From the NCBI GenBank assembly GCA_934132775.1, contig CAKPAA010000012.1:1-56265 (forward strand): a stretch of DNA of 56,265 nucleotides, given 5' to 3'. Each line of letters begins with the position of its first letter. The stretch's first letter is position 1. The notes under the pieces are model-generated. The model was not told the origin of the DNA. It was given only the letters and a program-made list of their open reading frames with translations, and did no database searches. This document shows positions 1 to 8,426 of this stretch, piece after piece. The stretch is from an uncultured Clostridia bacterium. Its GTDB lineage: Bacteria > Bacillota > Clostridia > TANB77 > UBA1234. The position numbers and the translations under genes are program-made.

Positions 1-3000
1 AAAAAAGGTGTCTCACTAATTGCACTAGTTATAACAATAATCGTAATAATTATATTAGCTGCGATTGCGTTTTTTGCCTCAACTGGAACGGTAGAAAAAG
101 CAAATTATGCAAAGTTTACAACGAATATTTCAGAAGTTCAAAGTGCAATTAGGCAAAAGGCGCTTACTTTAAAAGGCGATGAAGCTTCAAGAGGCAAGCA
201 ATTAACAGATGGGCAAATATATAACTATGTCGCAAAAGGTGGAAAAACAGATAGCGACTATGTTACTGAAAATAAATTAACAGGTTATACCATTATTGAA
301 AACGATGCGGATATTGGAATAGATTTGCCAACAATGAAAGTGAATACAGAAGAAAAAACAGGAGTCAAAATTGTTTATGCAGTTACAGATGATGGTAACG
401 TATTTGTTTGGCCACCATATGGATATGAAGAAGGCTATTACATAACAGATAGTTCGACAATAACGAAAGATAAGATAATAAAATCAGGAGATTCAGAAGT
501 GGTAATTGCTAAGAAACCAACGACTATAACGACTGACAAGGACGGCAATTTAATAAATCGCATACCATTAAATGGAGATAATTCTGGCGAGGATAAACCT
601 GCGACAAAAATAAAACTAACAAAACCAAACATAACTGGAAGTTACGTATATAACGGTAATACACAAACAGTTACATTGTCAGTATTTGATTCAAACACTA
701 TGGCAGCAAGTGGAAACACAAGAAAAGATGCAGGAAGTCAAGAAGTTACAGTATCTTTGAAAGATACGAGTAAATATGAGTGGTCAGATGGTACAACATC
801 AGCAGTTGTACTAAATTGGACAGTTGCAAAGAAAAGTATAAGTGTAAGTTGGAGCAATCTAAATTTCGAATATGATGGCGCAAATCACGTGCCAATAGCC
901 ACTTTAAATGGAGTTGTGGCAGGTGACTCAGTAAGCGTTAATGTAAGTGGTACAGCAAGTGCAGAGGGCGAGCATACTGCAACAGCAACACTTACAGGAA
1001 GTTCAGCAGAAAATTATGAGTTAACAAACACAACTACAAAATTTACAATAGTAAAAACAACAGTAAATGTTAGCACACTAACAATAACTTTATCTGGCAC
1101 TTCATTTACATACACAGGAGCTGAAATAAAGCCAACTGTGACAATTAAAAATGGAGCAACAACATTAAGTGCAGGTACAGACTATACATTAAGTTATGGT
1201 AATAATAAAAATGCAGGAACGGCAACTATTACAATAAAAGGTAACGGAAAATATGTTGGAACAACAACAAAGAACTTTACAATAGAAAGAGCAAAGACAG
1301 CAATGGCAACTGCAAGCAACAAGTCATATACAGGCTCAGCACAAATAGGTGTAACAGGAACAAATGTAGATTTAAGTGGCACAACAAGTGCAACAAGTGT
1401 TGGAACTTATACAGCAACAGCAACACCAAAAGCAAACTATGCTTGGAGCGATGGCACAACAACAGCTAAGACACTAACTTGGAAGATAACAGAAAAGGCT
1501 TCAGCAAGTTTAACAGTAACTTTGGCTATAACAACATACACATATGATGGAACAGCAAAAGAACCAGCAGTAACAGTAAAAGACGGAAGTACGACATTAA
1601 CGTCTGGTACACACTATACAGTAAGTTATAGTAACAACACAAATGTAGGTACAGCAACGGTTACAATAACAATGAAAGGCAATTATAGTGGCACAATAAC
1701 AAAGAACTTTACGATAGAGAGAGCTAAAACAGCTAGTACCACAGTATCAGACAAAACATACAACGGTTCAGCCCAAACAGGTGTAACAGGAACAAATGTA
1801 GATTTGAGTGGCACAACAAGTGCAACAAGTGTTGGAACTTACACAGCAACAGCAACGCCAAAAGCAAACTATGCTTGGAGCGATGGCACAACAACAGCTA
1901 AGACACTAACTTGGAAAACGATTGCTAAAACATTAACAGTAACTCCAACAAGTGGACAAGCAAAAACATATGGAACAAGTGATAATGTATTAACATATAC
2001 ATATGAAGGACAAGTAAGTGGGCAAACACCAGCGTTTGAAGGAGCATTAGCAAGAGAAACAGGAGAAAATGTTGGAACATACACAATAAATAAAGGTGCA
2101 TTAGCACTAAAAGATAATGGAACATTCTTAGCTAAGAACTATACATTGGCACTAAGTAGTACAACTGTAAGCTTCACAATAAATAAAAAACAAGTATCAG
2201 CAAAATGGGGAAGCGAAATAGTATTTATTTATGACGGAAAAGAACATGCACCAACAGTCACAATACCAACAGGAGTTACAGGAGAAACAATAGATGTAAG
2301 CATAACAGGAAAACAAATAAATGCAAGCGATACAGTATACACAGCAACGGCAGTGGCAGAGAGTGTAACTGGTGGAAATGCAAAACTAGATAATTATGAA
2401 GTGACAGAAACAACAAAAGAATACACAATAAGTAAGAGAGAAGTAATGGTGGTTTGGGCAGATATAAAAATTGAGTATACGGGAGAAATTATTTCACCAA
2501 CGGCAACAGCAGATAGCAAAGTAGAAGGAGAAACAATAACATTAGCTGTGACAGGTGGAGAAACAGCACCAGGCACACATACAGCAATAGCAAGTATAGC
2601 AGAAGTAGTTGGAGGACAAGCAAAAGCAAGTAATTACAACTTAACAAATACAAGTACAGAGTTTGAAATAACAAAACATTTAAAAGTAGGCGACTATGTA
2701 AATTACGTGCCAACAAGTAATACAATGACAACAGATAAAAGTAAAACGGGCTATACAAGCTCTCAAACATTAACAACACAAGCAAATACACAGTGGAGAA
2801 TATTAAACATAGATGAGACAACAGGAGAAATATTATTAACAACACAAGGAGCAACAAATACAGATACAGATGTGTATTTAAAAGGAGCAAAGGGATATTT
2901 ACACGGAGCAGAAGAATTAAACAGAATATGTAAAGAGTTATATTCATCAGGAAGTTTAACAGCAAGAAGTATGATGGTAGAAGATATAAATAAAGCAGTA

Positions 3001-6000
3001 GGATATGACCCAACCACATATAGTGATTATGGAAAAGAATATACATATACGTCAGGAGCATTTTACACATATGAAGAAAATGGAAAGACAGTAACAAGTG
3101 AAACACCAAAAGAAGCATCAAGTTCAAATCCAGTAACAGTAAAATACACATATTATTATTACAGTCCAAGTAGTAAAAATTCAATAGTGGGAAATATATT
3201 AGGAAATTATGGCTGGCTGGCTTCGCCGTACGTTGCTGCAAATTCTAGCTTTGCTGGCTTCGATATGCGTTATGCTGACTCTGGCTACGTCGGTGGTCAC
3301 CACTTGTACTACTCGAACGGCGGCGTCGTCACGCCTTCGTATGGGTTGCACCCCATAGTTTCTCTAAGCTCTAAATATTTGTTGAACTTAGATGAAACAG
3401 GCAAGGATGGCTTAACAGCAGATACAGCTTGGAATATTATTGGAGTAGATATAACAGGAGAAGAGAAAACAGAAAGTACATTGACATTAGATACAAGTAA
3501 AATACCATCTACATACAAGGTAACTTCAAAACAGTGGTATTCAAGTGACACACAAAGTATAGAAGATGGAACTGCGATAGAAAATGCAACAGGGGATACG
3601 TATAAAGTAGAATTATCGATGGCAAAGAAATATATTTATGTTGTAGTAAAAGCAACAGCACCAAATGGTACAGAAGTTGAATTGAAAACAATAACACAAA
3701 ATGCGATAGTAGGCTTAACCGTGGGTGATTACGTAAATTATGTACCAACAAGTAAAACAATAACAACAGATAAAAGTAAGACCGGATATGATAGTGCACA
3801 AACATTGACAACAACAGCAAATACACAGTGGAGAGTTTTAAGCATAGACAAAACAACTGGTGAAGTCTTATTAACTACGCAAGGAGCAACAAATACAGAT
3901 ACGAAGGTAACTTTAGAAGGAGCAACCGGATATTTACACGGAGCAGAAGAATTAAACAGAATATGTAAAGAGTTATATTCATCAGAAAGTTTAACAGCAA
4001 GAAGTATGATGGTAGAAGATATAAATAAAGCAGTAGGATATGACCCAACCACATATAATAATTATGGCAAAGAATACACATATACTTCAGGAACATTTTA
4101 CACATACGAAGAGAATGGAAAGACCGTAACAAGTGAGACACCAAAAGTAGCATCAAGTTCAAATTCAGTGACAGTAAAGATGAGATACTATACTTATGAT
4201 CCGAGTGGCAAAAACTCAATTGTTGCAAATATGTTAGAAAGTAGCAGAGGTTGGTTGGCTTCGCCATGTGTTAATGCTGATTCTAGTGCAGCTTACTTCG
4301 TTATGCGTAATGCTGGTTCTAGTAATGTTTATGGCAATGATATGTATCGCTCGTACGGAAACACTGGCGCACCTACATACGGACTTCGCCCTGTGATTTC
4401 TCTAAGCTCTAAAGATATGTTGAACTTAGACGAAACAGGAAAGGATGGCTTAACAGCAGATACAGCTTGGAATATTATTGGAGTAGATATAACAGGAGAA
4501 GAGAAAACAGAAAGTACATTGACATTAGATACAAGTAAAATACCATCTTCATATAAAATAACTTCAAAGCAATGGTATTCAAGTGACACACAAAGTATAG
4601 AAGGTGGAACTGCGATAGAAAATGCAACAGGAGACACATATAAAGTAGGATTATCGATGGCAAAGAAATATATTTATGTTGTAGTAAAAGCGACAGCACC
4701 AAATGGTACAGAAGTTGAATTGAAAACAGTAACACAAAATTATATAGCAGGACTAGCTGTGGGCGACTATGTAAATTACGTTCCAACAAGTAAAACAATA
4801 ACAACAGATACAAGTAAGACAGGAAATGATACTGCCCAAACATTAACAACACAAGCAAATACACAGTGGAGAATATTTAGTATAGATGAGACAACAGGAG
4901 AAATATTATTAACTACGCAAGGAGCAACAAATACAGATACGAATGTAACTTTAAAAGGAGCAACTGGATATTTGCACGGAGCAGAAGAACTAAACAGAAT
5001 ATGTAAAGAGCTATATTCAAATACAGAAAAAGGAATAACAGCAAGAAGTATGACAATAGAAGATTTGAATAAAGCAGTAGGATATGACCCAACAACGAAT
5101 AGTAGTTATGGAACTACAAAAACATATACCTCAGGAAGATTTTACACGTATGAAGAGAATGGAAAGACAGTAACAAGCGAAACACCAAAAGTAGCATCAA
5201 CTTCAAATCCAGTAACAGTAAAACACGCATATTATAATTACAATCTAACTAGTAAAAATTCAACAGTAGGAAATATATTAGGAAATGCTTGGGGGTGGCT
5301 GGCTTCGTCGTACGTTGGCTTAGATTCTGTTAGCGGGTATGCTAACTTCGATATGCGTAATGTATGTTCTGGCTATGCGGGCGGCAGCGGCTTGTGCGAT
5401 TCTAACGCTTATACGAACGCACCGGCGCATGGTCTTCGTCCTACAGTTTCTCTAAGCTCTAAGCTCCTAGATATAGCGGATGAAAGCAAAGACGGCACAA
5501 CAGTAGCAACAGCTTGGAATATTATTGGAGTAGATATAACAGGAGAAGAAAAAACAGAAAGTACATTGACATTAGATACAAGTAAAATACCATCTACATA
5601 CAAAGTAACTTCAAAACAGTGGTATTCAAGTGACACACAAAGTATAGAAGGTGGAACTGCAATAGAAAATGCAACAGGGGATACGTATAAAGTAGAATTA
5701 TCGATGGCAAAGAAATATATTTATGTTGTAGTAAAAGCAACAGCACCAAATGGTACAGAAGTTGAATTGAAAACAGTAACACAAAATTATATAGCAGGAC
5801 TAGCTGTGGGCGACTACGTAAATTATGTGCCAACAAGTAAGACAATAACGACAGATACAAGTAAGACAGGATATGGTACTGCACAAACATTAACAACAAC
5901 AGCAAATACACAGTGGAGAATATTAAGCATAGATGAGACAACAGGAGAAATATTATTAACAACACAAGGAGCAACAAATACAGATACGTGGGTAACTTTA

Positions 6001-6576
6001 AAAGGAGCAACGGGATATTTACACGGAGCAGAGGAATTAAATAGAATATGTAAAGAGCTATATTCAAATACAGAAAAAGGAATAATAGCAAGAAGTATGA
6101 CAGTAGAAGATTTGAATAAAGCAGTAGGATATGACCCAACGACATATAGTGGTTATGGAAAAGAATACACATTTACGTCAGGAACATTTTACACATATGA
6201 AGAGAATGGAAAGACAGTAACAAATGAAACACCAAAAGTAGCATCAAGTTCAAATCCAGTGACAGTAAAAAACACGTTTTATTCTTACAATCCAAGCGAT
6301 GAAAATTCAACAGTAGGCAATATAGTAGAAGTTTACCCTGGCTGGCTCGCTTCGCCGTTTGTCTGCTTGAACTCTGAGGATGCCCGTGCCCTCTATGGCT
6401 TGCGCACGGCTTCTACTATCACTGTCTACGATCTCTACACAGTCTATTCGACTGGCAACGTGAACGCGCCTTCGTGGGGTCTTCGTCCTGTAATTTCTCT
6501 AAGCTCTAAGCTCCTAGATATTGGAGACGAAAGCAAAGACGGCACAACAGTAGCAACAGCATGGAACTTGAGATAA
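1..6576 (+). CDS. Giant pilin-like surface protein with Ig-like repeats and four lectin-like modules (5' partial)
   Basis: The open frame runs from base 1, so the start codon lies outside the window; about 2191 codons are visible. It opens with a prepilin-like hydrophobic helix (KKGVSLIALVITIIV, ending AAIAFF). The usual Glu5 of type IV pilins is replaced by Ala. A conserved pilin-like head follows (visible residues 25-200). Residues about 203-890 are repeated MBG/YDG-type Ig-like domains (YTYDGTAKEPAVTV, YTGSAQ, W..GTTTAKTLTW patterns). From about residue 896 there are four copies of a module beginning VGDYVNYVPTS and ending GLRPVISLSSK, separated by an Ig-like linker. The modules resemble DUF6273/C-type-lectin-fold proteins. 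Role inferred: an exported fibre or adhesin displaying variable binding modules. The paralogue at 31690 has one module and the same N-terminus. Product class is confident; assembly into a real pilus is not shown. Confidence 0.8.
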   Translation, partial: KKGVSLIALVITIIVIIILAAIAFFASTGTVEKANYAKFTTNISEVQSAIRQKALTLKGDEASRGKQLTDGQIYNYVAKGGKTDSDYVTENKLTGYTIIENDADIGIDLPTMKVNTEEKTGVKIVYAVTDDGNVFVWPPYGYEEGYYITDSSTITKDKIIKSGDSEVVIAKKPTTITTDKDGNLINRIPLNGDNSGEDKPATKIKLTKPNITGSYVYNGNTQTVTLSVFDSNTMAASGNTRKDAGSQEVTVSLKDTSKYEWSDGTTSAVVLNWTVAKKSISVSWSNLNFEYDGANHVPIATLNGVVAGDSVSVNVSGTASAEGEHTATATLTGSSAENYELTNTTTKFTIVKTTVNVSTLTITLSGTSFTYTGAEIKPTVTIKNGATTLSAGTDYTLSYGNNKNAGTATITIKGNGKYVGTTTKNFTIERAKTAMATASNKSYTGSAQIGVTGTNVDLSGTTSATSVGTYTATATPKANYAWSDGTTTAKTLTWKITEKASASLTVTLAITTYTYDGTAKEPAVTVKDGSTTLTSGTHYTVSYSNNTNVGTATVTITMKGNYSGTITKNFTIERAKTASTTVSDKTYNGSAQTGVTGTNVDLSGTTSATSVGTYTATATPKANYAWSDGTTTAKTLTWKTIAKTLTVTPTSGQAKTYGTSDNVLTYTYEGQVSGQTPAFEGALARETGENVGTYTINKGALALKDNGTFLAKNYTLALSSTTVSFTINKKQVSAKWGSEIVFIYDGKEHAPTVTIPTGVTGETIDVSITGKQINASDTVYTATAVAESVTGGNAKLDNYEVTETTKEYTISKREVMVVWADIKIEYTGEIISPTATADSKVEGETITLAVTGGETAPGTHTAIASIAEVVGGQAKASNYNLTNTSTEFEITKHLKVGDYVNYVPTSNTMTTDKSKTGYTSSQTLTTQANTQWRILNIDETTGEILLTTQGATNTDTDVYLKGAKGYLHGAEELNRICKELYSSGSLTARSMMVEDINKAVGYDPTTYSDYGKEYTYTSGAFYTYEENGKTVTSETPKEASSSNPVTVKYTYYYYSPSSKNSIVGNILGNYGWLASPYVAANSSFAGFDMRYADSGYVGGHHLYYSNGGVVTPSYGLHPIVSLSSKYLLNLDETGKDGLTADTAWNIIGVDITGEEKTESTLTLDTSKIPSTYKVTSKQWYSSDTQSIEDGTAIENATGDTYKVELSMAKKYIYVVVKATAPNGTEVELKTITQNAIVGLTVGDYVNYVPTSKTITTDKSKTGYDSAQTLTTTANTQWRVLSIDKTTGEVLLTTQGATNTDTKVTLEGATGYLHGAEELNRICKELYSSESLTARSMMVEDINKAVGYDPTTYNNYGKEYTYTSGTFYTYEENGKTVTSETPKVASSSNSVTVKMRYYTYDPSGKNSIVANMLESSRGWLASPCVNADSSAAYFVMRNAGSSNVYGNDMYRSYGNTGAPTYGLRPVISLSSKDMLNLDETGKDGLTADTAWNIIGVDITGEEKTESTLTLDTSKIPSSYKITSKQWYSSDTQSIEGGTAIENATGDTYKVGLSMAKKYIYVVVKATAPNGTEVELKTVTQNYIAGLAVGDYVNYVPTSKTITTDTSKTGNDTAQTLTTQANTQWRIFSIDETTGEILLTTQGATNTDTNVTLKGATGYLHGAEELNRICKELYSNTEKGITARSMTIEDLNKAVGYDPTTNSSYGTTKTYTSGRFYTYEENGKTVTSETPKVASTSNPVTVKHAYYNYNLTSKNSTVGNILGNAWGWLASSYVGLDSVSGYANFDMRNVCSGYAGGSGLCDSNAYTNAPAHGLRPTVSLSSKLLDIADESKDGTTVATAWNIIGVDITGEEKTESTLTLDTSKIPSTYKVTSKQWYSSDTQSIEGGTAIENATGDTYKVELSMAKKYIYVVVKATAPNGTEVELKTVTQNYIAGLAVGDYVNYVPTSKTITTDTSKTGYGTAQTLTTTANTQWRILSIDETTGEILLTTQGATNTDTWVTLKGATGYLHGAEELNRICKELYSNTEKGIIARSMTVEDLNKAVGYDPTTYSGYGKEYTFTSGTFYTYEENGKTVTNETPKVASSSNPVTVKNTFYSYNPSDENSTVGNIVEVYPGWLASPFVCLNSEDARALYGLRTASTITVYDLYTVYSTGNVNAPSWGLRPVISLSSKLLDIGDESKDGTTVATAWNLR
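1348..1916 (+). repeat. Near-identical direct repeat inside the Ig-like region
   Basis: A stretch of about 137 bases at 1348-1484 recurs at 1780-1916, exactly 432 bases later. By eye only about three positions differ, all in third codon positions. It encodes the GVTGTNVDLSGTTSATSVG segment and the following AKTLTW strand of one Ig-like domain. This indicates recent duplication or gene conversion of an Ig unit. Confidence 0.85.
3211..3375 (+). other. Hypervariable stretch of lectin module 1
   Basis: It starts GWLASPYVAANSS and ends GLHPIVSLSSK. The first 20 bases (3210-3229) contain no A, in an A-rich gene. Many codons end in C or T (TAC, GTC, CAC, GGC), unlike the A-ending codons around them. 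The right edge TCTCTAAGCTCTAA is shared with modules 2-4. Confidence 0.6.
4249..4413 (+). other. Hypervariable stretch of lectin module 2
   Basis: It encodes GWLASPCVNADSSAAYF and ends GLRPVISLSSK. The ends match modules 1, 3 and 4, but most internal codons differ. Right edge TCTCTAAGCTCTAA as in the others. It is less adenine-depleted than modules 1 and 4. Confidence 0.55.
5293..5463 (+). other. Hypervariable stretch of lectin module 3
   Basis: It encodes GWLASSYVGLDSVSGYANF and ends GLRPTVSLSSK. It is rich in GGC, GCG and TGC codons that are rare in the surrounding sequence. Right edge TCTCTAAGCTCTAA. Confidence 0.55.
6340..6510 (+). other. Hypervariable stretch of lectin module 4, next to the downstream hairpin
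   Basis: It encodes GWLASPFVCLNSEDARALYG and ends GLRPVISLSSK. Bases 6336-6369 (34 in a row) contain no A. The right edge TCTCTAAGCTCTAAG lies 68 bases before a conserved hairpin at 6578. This copy is the best candidate for an active target of adenine-directed mutagenesis. Confidence 0.6.
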
Positions 6577-6577
6577 G

Positions 6578-6622
6578 ACGTGTGCGAGCAGGCTTATGGC
6601 CTGCTTGCACAAGCCGACACGT
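6578..6622. repeat. Conserved hairpin/cruciform just after the lectin gene
   Basis: An outer arm ACGTGT (6578-6583) pairs with ACACGT (6617-6622). The inner arm GTGCGAGCAGGC (6582-6593) pairs with GCCTGCTTGCAC (6599-6610) around a 5-base loop. It begins right after the stop codon. The same architecture, with compensating changes in the stem, follows the other pilin-like lectin gene at 33116-33160. No T run follows, so it is not a standard terminator. Confidence 0.75.
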
Positions 6623-6653
6623 GGCAGTGCATGGACGAAAAAGATGCACTGCC
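6623..6653. repeat. Second hairpin in the same intergenic region
   Basis: GGCAGTGCAT (6623-6632) is perfectly complementary to ATGCACTGCC (6644-6653) around an 11-base loop. It abuts the first hairpin and has no following T run. Function unknown. Confidence 0.6.
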
Positions 6654-6706
6654 GGAGCTTGTCAAGATTAGTGTGTAAATTTTTTTAACATCCTTAATTA
6701 GTAGTA

Positions 6707-6733
6707 TGCGAGCAGGCTTATGGCCTGCTTGCA
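6707..6733. repeat. Extra copy of the inner hairpin
   Basis: It repeats the inner hairpin of 6582-6610 (GAGCAGGC, TTATG loop, GCCTGCTT) about 125 bases downstream, without the full outer arms. It suggests local duplication of the element. Confidence 0.6.
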
Positions 6734-6777
6734 CAAGGCGATGCTTGAAAAATGACCTCAAAAATATTGACCAAAAT

Positions 6778-6823
6778 AAAAGTACAGAAAAAGTGGAAAA
6801 ACCCACAATTTCTGTACTTTTTT
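6778..6823. terminator. Bidirectional terminator between convergent genes
   Basis: AAAAGTACAGAAA (6778-6790) pairs perfectly with TTTCTGTACTTTT (6809-6821), with A and T runs at the two ends. It sits between the lectin gene (plus) and the aminopeptidase gene (minus). Confidence 0.85.
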
Positions 6824-6861
6824 GTACTCTATTTATAAATTTTAAAACAAATGCACAAATT

Positions 6862-8277
6862 TTATTCAAAGAACACTTTGTATGCTCTATATGACATATA
6901 AACGTCGAATTTGCTTGAAACTTCGTATGGTGAATGCATTGAAAGTACAGGTGTTCCACAGTCTATTACGTTTAGTCCTTTGTTTGCTAGTATATATGCG
7001 ATTGTGCCACCGCCACCCTCGTCTACTTTTCCTAATTCACTTATTTGGAATCTTACTTTGTTGTCATCGAATAGTTTTCTAAGGCTTGCTACGTATTCTG
7101 CGTTTGCGTCGTTTGCACCAGATTTTCCACGTGCTCCTGTGTATTTGTTTAGCCCAACTCCCATTCCGAAGAATGATGCGTTTCTTTTTTCTGATGCTGT
7201 TGCGTATATTGGGTCAAATGCTCCGTCTACGTCTGCTGATAGCATTCTTGATAGTGCAAAGCATCTATTTATTACATTTATATCTGTATCTTCCTTGTGT
7301 AGTCTTAGTAGTTCTCCTAAGAATGTTTCGAACATTCTTGATTCCATTCCTGTGTTTCCGATGCTTCCTATTTCTTCTTTGTCTACAAGTAGGCATACTG
7401 CTGTTTTTTCTGGCTTTTCTGTTTCTAGTATTGCTTGTAGTGATGTGTATGCACATACTCTATCGTCTTGTCCATATCCACCAACCATACTTCTATCGAA
7501 GCCTAGACTGTTTGCTTTGAATGCTGGCACGATTTCTAATTCGGCACTTATGAAGTCTTTTTCTACTATGCCATATTTTTCGTTTAATATTTTCATTATA
7601 TTTAGTTTTACTTTTTCATTTACTTTTTCGTCATCGAATGGAATGCTTCCTATTAGCAGGTTTAGGTCTTCACCCTCAATTCCTTCTGATAGTTTTTTCT
7701 CCATTTGTTTTCTTGCCATATGTGGAAGTAAGTCTGTTATTACGAATGTTGTATCGTCTCCGTCTTCACCAACACATACTTCTACGTTTGTTCCGTCTTT
7801 TAGTGCAACAACTCCGTGAATTGCAAGTGGGATTGTAACCCATTGATATTTCTTTATTCCACCGTAATAATGTGTTTTTAGATATGCAAAGCTTGTGTCT
7901 TCATATAGTGGATTTGGTTTTAGGTCTAAACGTGGTGAGTCTATGTGCGCTCCTACTACATTAAAGCCCTCTGCTATTGGATTTGAACCGATTACTGCTA
8001 GGAATATGTTTTTGTCTCTATTGATGAAGTATACTTTGTCTCCTGCTTTTAGTGTTTTAAATTTTTCAAGTGGTTTGAAGCCTTTCTTCTCTGCAAGTGC
8101 TATCGCTTCTCTAACACATTCTCTTTCTGTTTTGCAAGTATTTAAAAATTTAATATAACCGTCACAAAACTTCATTATAGCTTTTTTTTCAGTTTCGGTT
8201 GCTTCTTCCCAGCCGTTTTTGTCGTTACAAAAAAGCTTGTCTTTAAGTTTTTGTCCGGCAGTTTTTGTTTCAGCCAT
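6862..8277 (-). CDS. M18 family aminopeptidase (aspartyl aminopeptidase-like)
   Basis: Cytosolic zinc aminopeptidase of the M18 family, which removes N-terminal residues (often acidic) from peptides. Family marks: VGAHIDSPRLDLKP with metal-ligand His near residue 111, MVGGYGQDDRVCAYT, DKEEIGSIGNTGMES, MLSADVDGAFDP, and near the C-terminus CGTPVLSMHSPYE. The start MAETKTAGQ at 8277 was chosen because AGGAGG (8287-8292 on the opposite strand) lies 9 bases upstream; a longer frame begins at 8316 but has no such site. 471 residues, normal for the family. It is monocistronic, converges with the lectin gene and is divergent from the gene at 8427. No signal peptide. Confidence 0.93.
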   Translation of the reverse strand: MAETKTAGQKLKDKLFCNDKNGWEEATETEKKAIMKFCDGYIKFLNTCKTERECVREAIALAEKKGFKPLEKFKTLKAGDKVYFINRDKNIFLAVIGSNPIAEGFNVVGAHIDSPRLDLKPNPLYEDTSFAYLKTHYYGGIKKYQWVTIPLAIHGVVALKDGTNVEVCVGEDGDDTTFVITDLLPHMARKQMEKKLSEGIEGEDLNLLIGSIPFDDEKVNEKVKLNIMKILNEKYGIVEKDFISAELEIVPAFKANSLGFDRSMVGGYGQDDRVCAYTSLQAILETEKPEKTAVCLLVDKEEIGSIGNTGMESRMFETFLGELLRLHKEDTDINVINRCFALSRMLSADVDGAFDPIYATASEKRNASFFGMGVGLNKYTGARGKSGANDANAEYVASLRKLFDDNKVRFQISELGKVDEGGGGTIAYILANKGLNVIDCGTPVLSMHSPYEVSSKFDVYMSYRAYKVFFE

Positions 8278-8358
8278 AATACATAACCTCCTTATAAAAT
8301 TTTTACCTTTATGCAAATATTATATACATACGAAAAAATATTATCAAGAAAATATTTG

Positions 8359-8386
8359 TTGAAACTATGTTTGATTATGTTAAAAT
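8359..8386 (+). promoter_or_regulatory. Sigma-A-like promoter for the gene at 8427
   Basis: TTGAAA (8359-8364), 16-base spacer, TAAAAT (8381-8386). It lies about 40 bases before the start codon, which has an AGAGGAGGAG ribosome binding site. Confidence 0.5.
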
Positions 8387-8426
8387 AGAATTAGTAATGG
8401 TTTAGTACGAAAGAGGAGGAGTTTTT

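Larger units (their letters stand above)
2686..6573 (+). repeat. Four tandem lectin-like modules of about 1 kb
   Basis: Modules start near 2686, 3721, 4756 and 5803, each with VGDYVNYVPTS. Order within each: WRILSIDETTGEILLTTQGA, GYLHGAEELNRICKELYS, ARSM(T/M)(V/I)ED(L/I)NKAVGYDP, FYTYEENGKTVTSETPK, then a divergent stretch, then SLSSK. The first three are followed by an Ig-like linker (SKQWYSSDTQSIE...). Flanking DNA is nearly identical between copies, while about 165 bases near the end of each module differ strongly. Confidence 0.9.

Noticed and set aside
2489..3241. Leu-rich minus-strand frames under the lectin modules
   Set aside because: They arise from the A-rich codon usage of the plus-strand gene and recur at each module copy.
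6578..6733. Rho-independent terminators for the lectin gene
   Set aside because: The hairpins lack T runs; the real terminator is at 6778-6823.
6911..7819. 302-codon open frame opposite the M18 aminopeptidase gene
   Set aside because: It is an antisense shadow; the minus-strand protein has full family motifs and a ribosome binding site.
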